Assembly (NCBI GenBank): GCA_958009055.1
Contig: OY253654.1
Span: 310,001 to 374,000 of the forward strand
From: Choricystis sp. odSpoLacu1
Taxonomy: Eukaryota; Chlorophyta; Trebouxiophyceae
DNA length: 64,000 bases
Direction of reading: 5' to 3'
Part shown: positions 9,994 to 19,842 of the stretch, in pieces
How the letters are laid out: the number at the start of each line of letters is the position of its first letter
Numbering within the stretch: position 1 is the stretch's first letter
The notes under the pieces: model-generated
Database searches by the model: none
The model's input: only the letters and a program-made list of their open reading frames with translations
What the model was told of the DNA's origin: nothing
Translations under genes and position numbers: made by a program

Positions 9994-11353
9994 ATGGGCG
10001 TCGCTCTCACAGCGTCCCCCTCCGAAGCCAAGCTTCCCTTGTGGGCGCGGTCGTCGTCGTCCGACGGCGACGCGAGCGACGCATCGCCGCGACGGCGGCG
10101 CGGGCGCGCGCCCCCCCGCCCGCGCTCCTCCAAGGCGCGCGCCCCCCCGAACCCGGGGCGGGCGCCGTGCCTGCGGTGCTGGGCCATGATTGGGGGGCTG
10201 CTTGCGCTGGTTTCGGTGGGCGTCGCCGTGGCCAGTGTGTGGGTGCGGCCGCTGATGGTGCTGCGCCCGCCGCACGTCGCGCTGTTGTCGGACGCGGCGG
10301 TGCCGGGTGAGTGTGTGGTGGGATGGGGGACGAAATGTGTTGCTGCACGCGGCCTGGGACGACGGGTTGGAGGGGAAGGAGGCGACGGGCGAGCGGTCAA
10401 AAACGAAAAACACCCCCGTTTCACCGGGAAGCTGAAGCAGGGGGGGCAGCGGGGCGCGCGCGGCCGGGCGTTGCATAAGCGGCGCTTCCTCTCTCACTCT
10501 CCCACACCACCCTCACGCAGCCGACCCCCCCCTCGTCCCCCGCGTCATCCACCAAACCTGGCGCGACGCCGACCTGCCCCCCGCGTTTGCGGCGGCCCGG
10601 GCGCGGTGTGCGGCGGCCAACCCCGAGTGGACGCACCGCCTGTGGACGGACGACGACGCGCGCGCGCTGATCGCGTCCCACTTTCCACGCGTCCTGGCCA
10701 CGTACGACAGCTATTGGTCGCCGGTGCAGCGTGCTGACGTGGCGCGGTACGCCATTCTGGCGGTGCATGGGGGTGTGTACCTGGATTTAGATGTGTCGTG
10801 CGAGCGCGCCCTGGACCCCCTGCTGTCCGCCCCGCTCACCCTGCCCCTCACCTGGCCCGCTGGCGTCTCCAACGATGTGCTGGCTGCGGCCCCCGGATCC
10901 CACTTCATGTCGGCGTTGGTGGCACGCGCCCCCTACCATGCCTGGCTGTCTTACATTCTTCCCCACTACGCGGGCGTCATGTTCTCCACGGGCCCCATGT
11001 ACGTCACTCGGGCCGCCCTGACGTGGCCTGGGCGGGCGACGGATGTGACGCTGCTGCCGCCGAGGCTCTATGGAAAGTATGGCCCCCGCGGCGCACGGTT
11101 GCGCGGCGCGGGCGCGCCCACCGGCGCCCTGTTCACCCACCTGCACGCCTCGTCGTGGCATGGCGCCGACGCGACTGCTGCCGTGTGGGTGGTCCGGCAT
11201 GGGGCCAGCGTGGCGGCGGTGGCGGGAGTGGTGGTGGCGACGGTGGCGGGAGTGGTGGTGGCGACGGTGGCGGCTGGCACGGCGGCGCGCGCGGCCGCGC
11301 GCGGGCGCCGCGCGGCGCGGCGCGCGGTGGCGTCGCCCGCCAAGCTTTGCTGA
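9994..11353 (+). CDS. GT32-type glycosyltransferase with DXD motif, type II membrane protein
   Basis: The start ATG at 9994 is in a strong context (ACCATGG). Exon 1 (9994-10306) gives a cytosolic basic segment and one membrane span, AMIGGLLALVSVGVAVASVWV. After an intron (10307-10520) exon 2 (10521-11353) encodes the catalytic part: PRVIHQTWRD, LWTDDDARALI, then DVARYAILAVHGGVYLDLDV with the LDLDV sugar-nucleotide site, and GPMYVTRA. This order is typical of the Gly_transf_sug (DXD) family, which includes OCH1 mannosyltransferases and the sphingolipid mannosyltransferases SUR1/CSH1. It should act in the Golgi. A second hydrophobic stretch with a repeated VAGVVVATVAGVVVATV lies near the C-terminus. 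The donor and acceptor sugars cannot be told from sequence. Confidence 0.8.
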
Positions 11354-11637
11354 GAGAGTGAACTGAGAGACAGAGCTGTCGTGTTTTTTGAATGCATTTG
11401 CAGAGAGTTTTTGTGTGCGGGGCGTGAGAGAGAGTGATCCTTCTAGCCCCCCCCCCCCCGCACACGCACACCCCATCATTTCATGTCCTGTGTTTTTTCC
11501 TTCCTGCGCCCCCCACCCCCTTGCCATTTCATTTCTCTAAAAAGACTCAAACTGTGACATTTTTCCAACCATGCGTTTTCCCTGAGCAAACAGAAAAAAA
11601 GTTTTTCAACCGCGGTCTCATTTCTCTCTCCCAAAAA

Positions 11638-13237
11638 TCAACACTCACTGCCGTCGCTGCCAAAGTCGGCCCTGCTGGCCACCCGCCGCGCTGCGCCGCC
11701 GCCCCCGCGGCCGCCCTTGGTGACGGCGGTGGAGGGTGAGGAGCCGCTCCAGCCTGCGGCCACAGGAGTCAGGCCATTCCCTGCCCCTGCCCCTGCCCGC
11801 TGCGCCGACAGAGCGAAGGCGACGACAGCGGCCACACCCACGACCGCCAGCGCGCCCGCCGCCACGCGGCGGGCGGCGCGGGTGCGGGGCGGTTTGAGCA
11901 GCCCCCCCCCAAAAGCAGGCACGCGCCCGCCCGCCGCGCCGGCGGCCACCAGAGCGGCCGCCGCCGTGGCCCACTCGGGGGCGGGTTCACCGTCGGCTTC
12001 CACGCCCACGTCCAGGGGGCGGGCGTCCATGGGGAGGCCAAAGCCGGAGGTTAACAGCTCTACAATCAGCGCGGCACCAAAACAGTGCGCCTCCGCGTCG
12101 GACGGGGCCCGACCCGCGGACGCCAGGTCGGCGGGCGTGGCAGCGCACAGCGTGGTGGCTGCAGTCGCCAGCTCGCGCAGGGAGGGGGAGGCAGGGAGTT
12201 TTAAGAAGGATACTGTGTGTTTGAAAATTTCGACGCCCCGCAGCTTCAACCCTCCAAGAGGCGGCGGCGGCCTGGGTGGCGCTTCCGCCGGCAACGCACA
12301 GTGAGGAGGCGCGCGAGCGCACACGCTGCGAAGGGCGGCAGCAGCGGCGCGGCGACACCTGGCAAAGTCGCCACCGCCGTCGTCGCTCCCCGGAACACAA
12401 GGGTCCGCCGCCTGCGACGCGGGCGCCGCGTCCCTCGCGGCTGCACGAGCAGCCTCCCGGCCCAAGCCTTCGAAAGAGCGGACGTAGAGGGTCACAGTGG
12501 GCGGGGCCGCGCGCGCGGGGAGGGTGAGGACACCCATGCCCGCAGAGTCCTCTGGGTCGGGCACTTCGATCCGGCCATCCGCATCGATGTCGCCAATCTC
12601 AAACGCGACCTGCAACGATGCCCCCCCCATCTCCACGATGCCGGTGGTGGTGGGCGCGGAGGGTGGAGTGTCGCTGGCGGTGACACGCCCCGTGCGCGCG
12701 CCCTGTTGCGCCAACACGGCTTCATTGGCAGCCAGCCACGCCAACGCCGCCTCCTCTGCTCCCATCAGGAGGGAAGCACCACCTCCTGGGCCAGGTGCGA
12801 AGCCGGCGGCGGCCACCGCGCGCGCCGCGGCCGCCAGCCGCGCGGCCGCGTCAGACCGCGGCAGCGCGCGCAGGCCCGCCGTCGCCAGCACGATGCATTG
12901 TGTCGCCGCAGCCGCCGCGTGTGACGGCAACATGCCCTTGGCAGTGGCCAGCAGGGGGGCCAGGGCGTCGCCGACCGCGTCTGCGTCCAGGGACGACAGT
13001 CCTGGCTCCGCACGGTGCGCCCCCAACTGCGTCAGCACGGGGGGGGCGCTCAAATCTATGCGTGCAGGGAAATTCCATGCATAAACATGCGCCCGGGTGC
13101 CCGTGGACCCGGCGTCCAGGACGATTACGTGGCCGGCGCGCGGGCGGGGGGGGGGCGCGTGCGGCGAGGGCGGCGGGGGGGAGGAGGAGGGCGAGGGCGA
13201 GGACGCACCACGCGAGTGTGCGCGTTGGAGTGTGCAT
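11638..13237 (-). CDS. Apyrase / nucleoside di- or triphosphatase (GDA1/CD39 family)
   Basis: The enzyme hydrolyses nucleoside tri- or diphosphates in the Golgi lumen or outside the cell. The start ATG at 13237 opens a clear signal sequence, TLAWCVLALALLLPPAALA. Apyrase conserved regions follow: VIVLDAGSTGTRAHVYAW (ACR1), VLATAGLRALP (ACR2), LLMGAEEAALAWLAANEA (ACR3) and GIVEMGGASLQVAFE (ACR4). A C-terminal hydrophobic span (AAGALAVVGVAAVVAFAL) suggests anchoring at both ends. A G10 run at 13146-13155 breaks the frame between the signal sequence and ACR1, and one base fewer restores it. No intron is needed. The gene is divergent from ATG1 with 307 bases between starts. Golgi GDPase versus ecto-apyrase is undecided. 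Confidence 0.85.
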
Positions 13238-13544
13238 TTGGGGTGCGCGGATTGGGGGTTTGGGGCCCGGCCGCCTGCGCGCGCGTTGGAGGACAGCGCG
13301 CGCGAAACAAAACGCGCGTGCTCGGTTTTGACACGAAAAAAAAAAAAACGGCGTTCGAGCAAAACAAACGCCGTTGTTCCGCACCGGTGGTGTGCGGGTA
13401 CCGTGCGTCGGCACCCGCACCCCGCGCGCCCGGCCCCACTCCCGAGGCTCGCATTGTGCACGTTCCAGCCCACAGCTGCGCACTTGAGCGGGGGCAGGCG
13501 CGCCAGGCGTGCCCACGCCCGCGCGCCCCACTCACCTCCGTCCA
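13238..13544. promoter_or_regulatory. Shared divergent region, apyrase / ATG1
   Basis: These 307 bases lie between two divergent start codons and should hold both promoters. There is an A12 run near 13337-13348. No repeat or core element is recognised. Confidence 0.35.
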
Positions 13545-15376
13545 ATGTCGACCCCCCCCCACCCCCACTGACACCCCGCCCACGCCGCCACCCCCCCCGC
13601 CACCCCGCGTCATTGGTGCCTGGCGCCTGGGGGCTCGCGTGGGGGCGGGCTCGTACGCGACGGTGTTTCGAGCGACGCACGTGCTCACGGGCGCGTGCGC
13701 CGCGGTCAAAGAAGTTGCCACCGACCGCCTCCCCCCCAAACTGGCGGCCGGCGTCGAGCGCGAGGTGGGCGCCTTGCAAGCGTGCGCCTCCTCCCCTCAC
13801 GTCCTGCAACTGTTCGATGTGGTGCGGGCGCCTGGTCGAATTTTCATCATAACTGAATACTGTCCGGGGGGCGACGTCGCCTCCCTCCTGCGCGCGGGCG
13901 GCCCCCTGCCCGAGCGCGCGGCTCGTGCGCTGGCGGTGCAGCTGGCGGCGGGACTGGCGGCGCTGCGAGCCAGGAGCATTGTGCACCGAGACTTGAAGCC
14001 GCACAACCTGCTGCTCGTGCCGCCGCCCCCGCCCGCCAGGGCGGGTGCTGCTGCCGCCACCACCACCACACCCTCTGGCCCCACCCTCAAGATTGCAGAC
14101 TTTGGCTTTGCCCGCGTCCTGGGCGGCGGCGGCGGCGGCGGCGGCGGCCCAGACCTGGCCGACACGCTCTGCGGGTCCCCACTCTACATGGCCCCCGAAA
14201 TTCTGCGCCACCAGCGGTACGACGCCAAGGCCGACATGTGGTCGGTGGGCGCCATCCTGTACGAGTTGGTGGCGGGCGTGCCCCCCTACGGCGGCGGCAA
14301 CCACGTGGCCCTGCTGCGCGACATTGATTCGCGGCGCGCGGCGCTGCCGCCGTCCGTGGCGGCGGCCGCCTCCCCCGCCCTGTCCTCCCTGCTGGACGGC
14401 CTGCTGCGGCGCAACCCGGTGGAGAGGCTGTCGTTTGACGAGTTTCATGGGCACGAGTGGTTGAGAGGAGGGGTGAGGGGTGGTGTGGCAGCGAACGCGC
14501 GGCCGCTGCCACCCTCGCGTCCCGCCACGCTGCCGTCGTTTGCAGACCATGTGCCCCCCCTCACCCCGCCACGTGCTGCCGCCACCACCGCCTCTGAAGG
14601 CGCGGACTACGTGTTTGTGGACGCCTCCGCGTCCACGGTGGCGGGCGCGGCGGCGGCTGTGAGCACGCCGCGCGCCGCGCTGCGCGGCGGCGCGACCGCA
14701 CACACCTCCCTCGCCGCCGCCGCGCGCGTGGCGGCGTCCCCCCTGCTGGCGGCGGGGGCGGGCCTACTGCTGCGCAGACTGCCGACCGCGACGGCGGCGG
14801 CGAGGGCGTCGCCACGGGAGGCGAGCGTGTCGCCCGCCTCGCGCCGCGAGCCTGTCGCTGCGCCCGGCGCCCCCCCCCGCCGCCGCCCTGCTCTCCGGTG
14901 CGTCCGCCCTGGAGGATGCAGCGTCCCACGCCGCCTCCGCTGGGCGCCCCGCAGACGCGCTGTCGCTGCGGGTGGCCGCCCTGCAAGCGCTGGCGGCCGT
15001 GGCTACCGGCCGCGCGGCGGGGGCCGACGCGGGCGCGCGAAGCGCGGCGGCCGCGCGCGGCGCAGCCCTCGCCGCCCTCGCGTCTGCCGCCCCCCCGCCC
15101 CCGCCCACCACCCCCCTACCCCCCCCCTGGAACCTGGTGTACGCGGCCGCCCTGGCGGACGCGCGCGCGGGGGCGGCGGGCGAGGTGAGCGGTGGCGGCG
15201 GTGGTGGCGGGACCAGCCGCGCGTACACCCGTGCCGCCGCGTTGCTGGGGTTGCTGGCTCTTGACAGTGGCGCGGAAGGCCTGTTTGATCCGCCGCCCAG
15301 GCTGACCAGGGCGAGGGCCACGGCAGCGGCGGCGGTGGCGGCGGCCGTGGCGGAGAGGGTGGCGGCGGGCGCGTGA
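13545..15376 (+). CDS. ATG1: ATG1/ULK-type autophagy-initiating protein kinase
   Basis: ATG1 starts autophagosome formation. The start ATG at 13545 gives MST followed by a Thr/Pro-rich leader and then the kinase domain from RVIGAWRLGARVGAGSYATV. Visible are VAIK-equivalent AAVKEV, EYCPGGDVASLL, the catalytic loop IVHRDLKPHNLLL, DFGFAR, GSPLYMAPEIL, YDAKADMWSVGAILYELV and RRNPVERLSFDEF. These match plant ATG1 almost segment by segment. A helical, Ala-rich C-terminal domain follows, ending AERVAAGA, as expected for the domain that binds ATG13. Two C9 runs (13552-13560 and 14870-14878) break the frame; one base fewer in each joins the start to the kinase and the kinase to the C-terminal domain. 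A TGTAA lies 76 bases after the stop. Confidence 0.86.
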
Positions 15377-16043
15377 GAGAGTTTTGGCCTTGTTTTTGTT
15401 TGCTTTCTCACCATCATTCACTTTCACATTTTTGTACTTGTACCACCGTGTTGTAACAAACTCATGCATTGATTGATTTACTTAGGGTAGCGTTGTTTAG
15501 ATGTTGGGAGGAGGGGGGGGGGGGGGCGGCGCAAGCGTCGGGGGTGGGTGGGTGGGGGGGGGGGGAAACCGGGCCGAACAGGTGTTGGAGTTTTTTTTTC
15601 ATGTGCGGTGGTTTGCTGGCCAAGGGCAGTGAGAGCAGCTGGGGGGAGCTGGGTGGCGTAAAGGCCTGTCCAGTTTGAAACATTCAGTGAGGGCTCGTGA
15701 CAGGTGGCCTTCAGCCGGTCGCTCGACAAATTTGGGCGCCTGTGAAAGCGAAGTTTGTCCATCTCAAAACACTCTCAGTCCCACTTTTTGCGCCGACCTG
15801 TTCCCAGTCGCCCCCCTTCATCGACGCCTGCTGCGTTGCGGTGCGTGTGTGGGGGAGGCAGGAGGGGGCAGGAGGAAGGAGGGGGGCGCCAACCGCCGCG
15901 CTCGCGGAGAGGCGGGTGCAATCGAGAACCGACTCTGTGATAGCTGCCTGCGGCGCCCGCCCGCCCCGCACCGTCCCCGCCCGCCCCTCCTCACCCGCCC
16001 AAAACGCTCCACATTGATCCATGCACAATCCTATCCACACAGC
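15377..16043. other. Intergenic region with G-rich block and TGTAA signal
   Basis: This 667-base region separates ATG1 from the bZIP gene. TGTAA at 15452-15456 is the green-algal polyadenylation signal and could end ATG1. From about 15508 to 15565 the plus strand carries several long G runs separated by short spacers, which could form a G-quadruplex. The rest contains bZIP 5' sequence. No gene is seen. Confidence 0.45.
15508..15565 (+). repeat. G-rich tract, possible G-quadruplex
   Basis: G runs of 3 or more recur many times here, including two runs of more than 10 G and the series GGGGGTGGGTGGGTGGG. It lies just downstream of ATG1. G-quadruplex formation is predicted from the pattern only. 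Confidence 0.6.
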
Positions 16044-16919
16044 ATGGCTGCCGTCGCCTCTGCCAAGCCGCTCCCCCTGCCACCATTTGCGCCGCTCACC
16101 ACCCCCAACGCGTCCGCCTCGTCCGCCGCCACCCTGGAGTCGCTGGAGGGGGCCGACGATGCCTCGGACTTGCTGCCGTTTGAGGAGGGGGACGACCTGG
16201 ACGACGGCGCCCTGGAGTCGCTGCACGCACTGCTGCAGCTGGAGCCGCCCGCAGAGGAGACAGGTGGTGGCGCGATAGGGGGCTTGCCGCCCGCGCCCTC
16301 TCTCCCGCCCGCCATAGCCGCCACCCCGGCCGCGGCCGCCGCGCTGGGCGTGCCCGTTGTGGCACACACCCACCCCCATCCTCCCACCCTGCGCCCCCCA
16401 TCGTCGGCGTCGCGGGGGTCCCCCCCCTCCGCCGTCGTCACGACGGGCGTCGATGGCGCGGCCTCCCTCACCCTGCTGCCCCCCCCCCCTCCCCCTGGCG
16501 GCTCCCGCAAACCGCCCGCCCTGCCCATTCTGGGGGTGCTGGCTGGGGCGGGTGGCGCTGTCGGGGGTGGGTCTGCCTCCACCCCCGCGGCGCGGCGCGG
16601 GCGCAAGCGCAGGACAGACCCTGTTTTGGTTGAAACGGAGGACGGTGTGGTGGCGGTCACGCCCAAAGAGTATCGCCGCCTGCGTCGCCGGGTCACCAAC
16701 CGGGAGTCGGCGCGGCGGATGCGGGCCAAGAGGGCGGCGGAGCGTGCTGCGGTGGCGGTCGAAGCGGCCGCCGCGACGCCCGCCCCTCCCTCTCCCTCCT
16801 CCTCCCCGGCCAACGTCCAAGCTTTGCGCGCCCGTGTTGCTGCTCTGGAGGGCGAGCTGGCCCGCACCCGGGCCGCGGTGGAGGCGTGGCGCGAGGTTGC
16901 CAGCGGGGGCAGTATGTGA
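16044..16919 (+). CDS. bZIP transcription factor
   Basis: This single-exon gene of about 291 residues has an acidic N-terminal half (DLLPFEEGDDLDDGALESL, likely an activation region), Pro-rich middle, and a basic region RRLRRRVTNRESARRMRAKR with the invariant Asn-x7-Arg spacing of bZIP proteins. A short coiled region follows the basic region after an Ala/Pro/Ser insert: VQALRARVAALEGELARTRA. The insert between basic region and zipper is unusual, because the two are normally one continuous helix. A C11 run at 16479-16489 keeps the frame. The family is clear; the subgroup and target genes are not. Confidence 0.8.
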   Translation: MAAVASAKPLPLPPFAPLTTPNASASSAATLESLEGADDASDLLPFEEGDDLDDGALESLHALLQLEPPAEETGGGAIGGLPPAPSLPPAIAATPAAAAALGVPVVAHTHPHPPTLRPPSSASRGSPPSAVVTTGVDGAASLTLLPPPPPPGGSRKPPALPILGVLAGAGGAVGGGSASTPAARRGRKRRTDPVLVETEDGVVAVTPKEYRRLRRRVTNRESARRMRAKRAAERAAVAVEAAAATPAPPSPSSSPANVQALRARVAALEGELARTRAAVEAWREVASGGSM

Positions 16920-17311
16920 GTTAAACGAGTTATCATGCATTTTTTTCTTCTGTTTTATGTTTCCCCTTACCGTATTTTGGGGTACGTAAGCTCAACGCGC
17001 TGCGTCTCGTGTTGGCACACTGCTTTTCCTTCAATTCTGCGAACCTCTTTTCGCCTCCCCCCCCCCCCCCCCCCCCCCTGCAAAAAACGTTCGCTGACAA
17101 AAGGACGAATATTCTTCTTTTTTTCATGGGCCGCTCTCTTGTGTGGCGCCCCTCAAAGTGTCCTGCCTTGTGGTTGCAGAGAGAGGAGGTGGAAGAGTGT
17201 GTGGGCGTGAAAGGAAACGAGCTGGGCGTAATCAAGGGAGAAACGTTTTTCGTCGACGCCACTTTGACGTCTCCGTTTTTTTGCTGGCGAGCCAAACTCG
17301 CGCCTCAAAGC
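16920..17311. other. Intergenic region with C22 run
   Basis: These 392 bases separate the bZIP gene from the next plus-strand gene. A run of 22 C occupies 17057-17078. The frame of the next gene stays open upstream to about 17009, but that part reads as non-coding (Phe, Lys and Pro runs), so the region is taken as 3' UTR plus promoter. Confidence 0.4.
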
Positions 17312-19102
17312 ATGCGCTCGCCACGCCCCCCCGCCGACACGCCCGCCATGCGCCACAGTCGCCCGCCCGCCACCTCCAGCCGGCCGGCGGGCGCGTCGCC
17401 GCCCCCCCCGCGCCGCACGCCGCGCGCTGGCGGAAGCATGCTGGTCAATGCATCACCAGCGCGGGCCACACCCGGCCTCCCCCGCCTCTCCCCCCTGTTT
17501 GTTGGAGCCGCACGCTACGACACCCCGCGTCGCGTCTTGTCGGTGGCGTCTGCGTCCGCCCTGGAGGTGGACGTCGACACCGACGACGAAGACGAAAATG
17601 CATTCCTCCTCGACGACGCGTGGGCCGACGACGACGGCGCCCCCGCCCCGGGCCCTCCCGTCACCATCCTGGCGGGATTCAGGCAGGGCGAGCCCGCGGT
17701 CGTACGGGGCGCGTTGGATGATGCAGGGTTTTCAAGCGTCGCCGTCGTCCCCGCCTCTCACGCCCTCCTCCTCCTCCCCGCCCGGGAAGCCCTCTACACC
17801 GCCCGCGAACCCGACTGGTCTGCGCCCGCGCGTGACGACGCGCCCCGGGGTGGGGGCATCGGCGCCCGGCGGGCCGTCCTGTTTGGTGGGGTGACGCTCG
17901 AACAACAAGCCGCGTTGCTGGCCACTCTCGAGGCAGCCATCGGCGCCCCCGTCTTCCCCGCGGAAGCTGACGAGTTGACGTGGGACACTGAACGTGCGGG
18001 CGACGTGCTGGCGGCCGCGCTGCGGGACGCGGACGCGGACGCCGCGGCGGCCGCACGCGCGGGCGGCCGCGCGCCCCGCGGCGTGCGCCTGCCCCCCGTC
18101 GCGCCCTCGGTCGAGGCGCTGCCCCCTGTCGAGGCGGTGCTGGCGGCGGCCGGCGTCAATGTGGACGCCCCGTTTGAGGACGGAGACGGTGGGGCGGTCG
18201 TGGTGGACGTGACGCCGGGTGGTGGGGCGGACGAAGGAACCGACACCAAAACCGACCCTCCGCCGCCGCCGCCTCCACCACAAGCCGCCACCGTCGCCGA
18301 CGCCGTCCCCACCGACTGGCGCGACCGCGCGGCCGCCAGCGGAGCCGACTTCATGAACGCGATCGCGGGCAACGCGTCCGGCGCGAGGGCGGGGGGGGCT
18401 CTGTTTGGCGCGCCCCCGCCCGAAGACGACAACGAGCGCGACGCCGACGTCGCGCCACCCACCGCGGGCCTCACCCCTGGTGGCGCCTCCGTGCTGGATG
18501 CCGTGGTGGCGGGCGAGGCAGCGCCCCCCCCTCCGGCCGCCGCCACCGCGGGCGACGAGAGGGCGGCGTACCTAGCGGCCGCGATGGCGGCGGACGCCGC
18601 GACCCGGGTGGAGGGCGACACCCCCAGCCCTCCACGCCGCCCGCGCAAGCCGCCCCCCCCCGTCGAGCCGGACGCAACCGACGTGTTCATGCGGTCGCCG
18701 GCGGCGGCGGCAGCGGCGGAGGCGGGGGCGGCGGCGGCACCACCACCCACCACGCCGCGCCCCATCACCCTGGCCCCCGTCGGCCTCAACCCGGGGGAGG
18801 ACGCGCTGCACGACGAGCTCGTCGCCGACCTGGACGCCAAGTTCAAGGCCATGCCGGCCAGTGACAAGGCGGCGCTGCGTGCCCGCATGGTGGAGGAGGC
18901 GCGGTCGCCGACGCGGGACGCGATCGCGGCTGCCATCGCGTGCGGCCTCTCCCCGTCCGAAGTCAAGGCCATGGTGGACGATGCAGCCGCTGCAGCGGCC
19001 GAGGCGGGTGGACTGACAGTGCCGTGGGGCAGCATGGTGGGGGTGCCGCTTGTTCCGACGGCGGAGGAGGAGGCAGAGGGGGAGGGGGGTGGCGGCGGAT
19101 GA
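17312..19102 (+). CDS. Hypothetical acidic, Ala/Pro-rich protein
   Basis: About 596 residues from ATG at 17312; a second in-frame ATG lies 10 codons later at 17348. The N-terminus is basic and rich in Ser/Pro/Arg, perhaps an organelle presequence. Two ordered-looking segments follow: VTILAGFRQGEPAVVRGALDDAGF and, 60 residues later, AVLFGGVTLEQQAALLATLE then WDTERAGDVLAAALRD. Their alternation resembles small alpha/beta DUF3783-type domains, but I am not sure. Another helical region near the C-terminus reads LHDELVADLDAKFKAMPASD followed by helices ending GLSPSEVKAMVDDAA. No catalytic motif is seen. No intron or frame break is needed. Confidence 0.58.
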   Translation: MRSPRPPADTPAMRHSRPPATSSRPAGASPPPPRRTPRAGGSMLVNASPARATPGLPRLSPLFVGAARYDTPRRVLSVASASALEVDVDTDDEDENAFLLDDAWADDDGAPAPGPPVTILAGFRQGEPAVVRGALDDAGFSSVAVVPASHALLLLPAREALYTAREPDWSAPARDDAPRGGGIGARRAVLFGGVTLEQQAALLATLEAAIGAPVFPAEADELTWDTERAGDVLAAALRDADADAAAAARAGGRAPRGVRLPPVAPSVEALPPVEAVLAAAGVNVDAPFEDGDGGAVVVDVTPGGGADEGTDTKTDPPPPPPPPQAATVADAVPTDWRDRAAASGADFMNAIAGNASGARAGGALFGAPPPEDDNERDADVAPPTAGLTPGGASVLDAVVAGEAAPPPPAAATAGDERAAYLAAAMAADAATRVEGDTPSPPRRPRKPPPPVEPDATDVFMRSPAAAAAAEAGAAAAPPPTTPRPITLAPVGLNPGEDALHDELVADLDAKFKAMPASDKAALRARMVEEARSPTRDAIAAAIACGLSPSEVKAMVDDAAAAAAEAGGLTVPWGSMVGVPLVPTAEEEAEGEGGGGG

Positions 19103-19229
19103 GAGCGCGTGAGAGTGTTTTTAGTGTCCTCTTGCCCTCCCTCCCTTGTTTTGGCTGTGATTCCATGCTCCATTCAGTTTGAGCCTCGCTTGGTCTGTGT
19201 GTGTGTGTTTTCACGTTTCTCTCTCTCAC

Positions 19230-19721
19230 TCAAACCTGCCACGCTTCGTCGTCCGCCCCTGCCGCGCTCGCCTCATCCCCCGGCCTCAACAACCGCCACC
19301 CCGAGTCCTGCAGTAGGCCATGAATCTTGAGCAGGGCCGCTTCATACGGTGCCTCCACGTCGGCCGCTTCATCCGGCCAGCGGTGTGAGGCACACTCCAA
19401 CAAACACCACGCAAACCTCGCAGCCTGCATCGCGCCCGCCTCCGCCGCCGCCTGCCCCAGGTCAGCCACGTCGCAGTGCCAATCAGACCCTGGGGCCAGG
19501 GCGCGGTCGTCGGAGGCGAGGGCGGACCGGGCGAAGCGCGTGGTGAGGGTGTCGAGGAATGCCGCGTAGTCGGGGTCGGCCGGGTCAAAGGAGGCGGCGG
19601 CCGCCCAGTCGGTGGAGGGAGGGGCGGCGGCAGTGTGCATGGGGTGGTGTGGGGGTGGCGGCCGAGGGACGGACCGCCGGGGCGGTGGGCGGCGGGGGGC
19701 CGCGGTGGCGGCGCGACGCAT
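19230..19721 (-). CDS. Hypothetical protein, possibly organelle-targeted
   Basis: About 163 residues starting MRRAATAAPRRPPPRRS, a basic N-terminus without acidic residues that fits an organelle presequence. The mature part reads FDPADPDYAAFLDTLTTRF and then a helical segment AGAMQAARFAWCLLECASHR and APYEAALLKIHGLLQDSGWR. I do not recognise the family. An alternative start lies at a Met about 27 codons later (MHTAAAPPSTDW). The gene ends 127 bases from the end of its neighbour on the plus strand and starts 121 bases from the divergent KAS gene. Confidence 0.55.
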   Translation of the reverse strand: MRRAATAAPRRPPPRRSVPRPPPPHHPMHTAAAPPSTDWAAAASFDPADPDYAAFLDTLTTRFARSALASDDRALAPGSDWHCDVADLGQAAAEAGAMQAARFAWCLLECASHRWPDEAADVEAPYEAALLKIHGLLQDSGWRLLRPGDEASAAGADDEAWQV

Positions 19722-19842
19722 GGCTAGCAAGTTGTGTCGAAAAAAAAAACTCACCTCTTTCCTCTTTCCGTCGCATCGGGGGGCGATGCGACGCTCCACC
19801 ACACTCGGCCCCGCTCACTGAGCGACCACACACACACGCCTC

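Noticed and set aside
13238..14703. Minus-strand extension of the apyrase frame beyond its start, across the ATG1 kinase domain
   Set aside because: The apyrase has a signal peptide and ATG at 13237, and the region beyond is covered by the conserved ATG1 kinase on the other strand.
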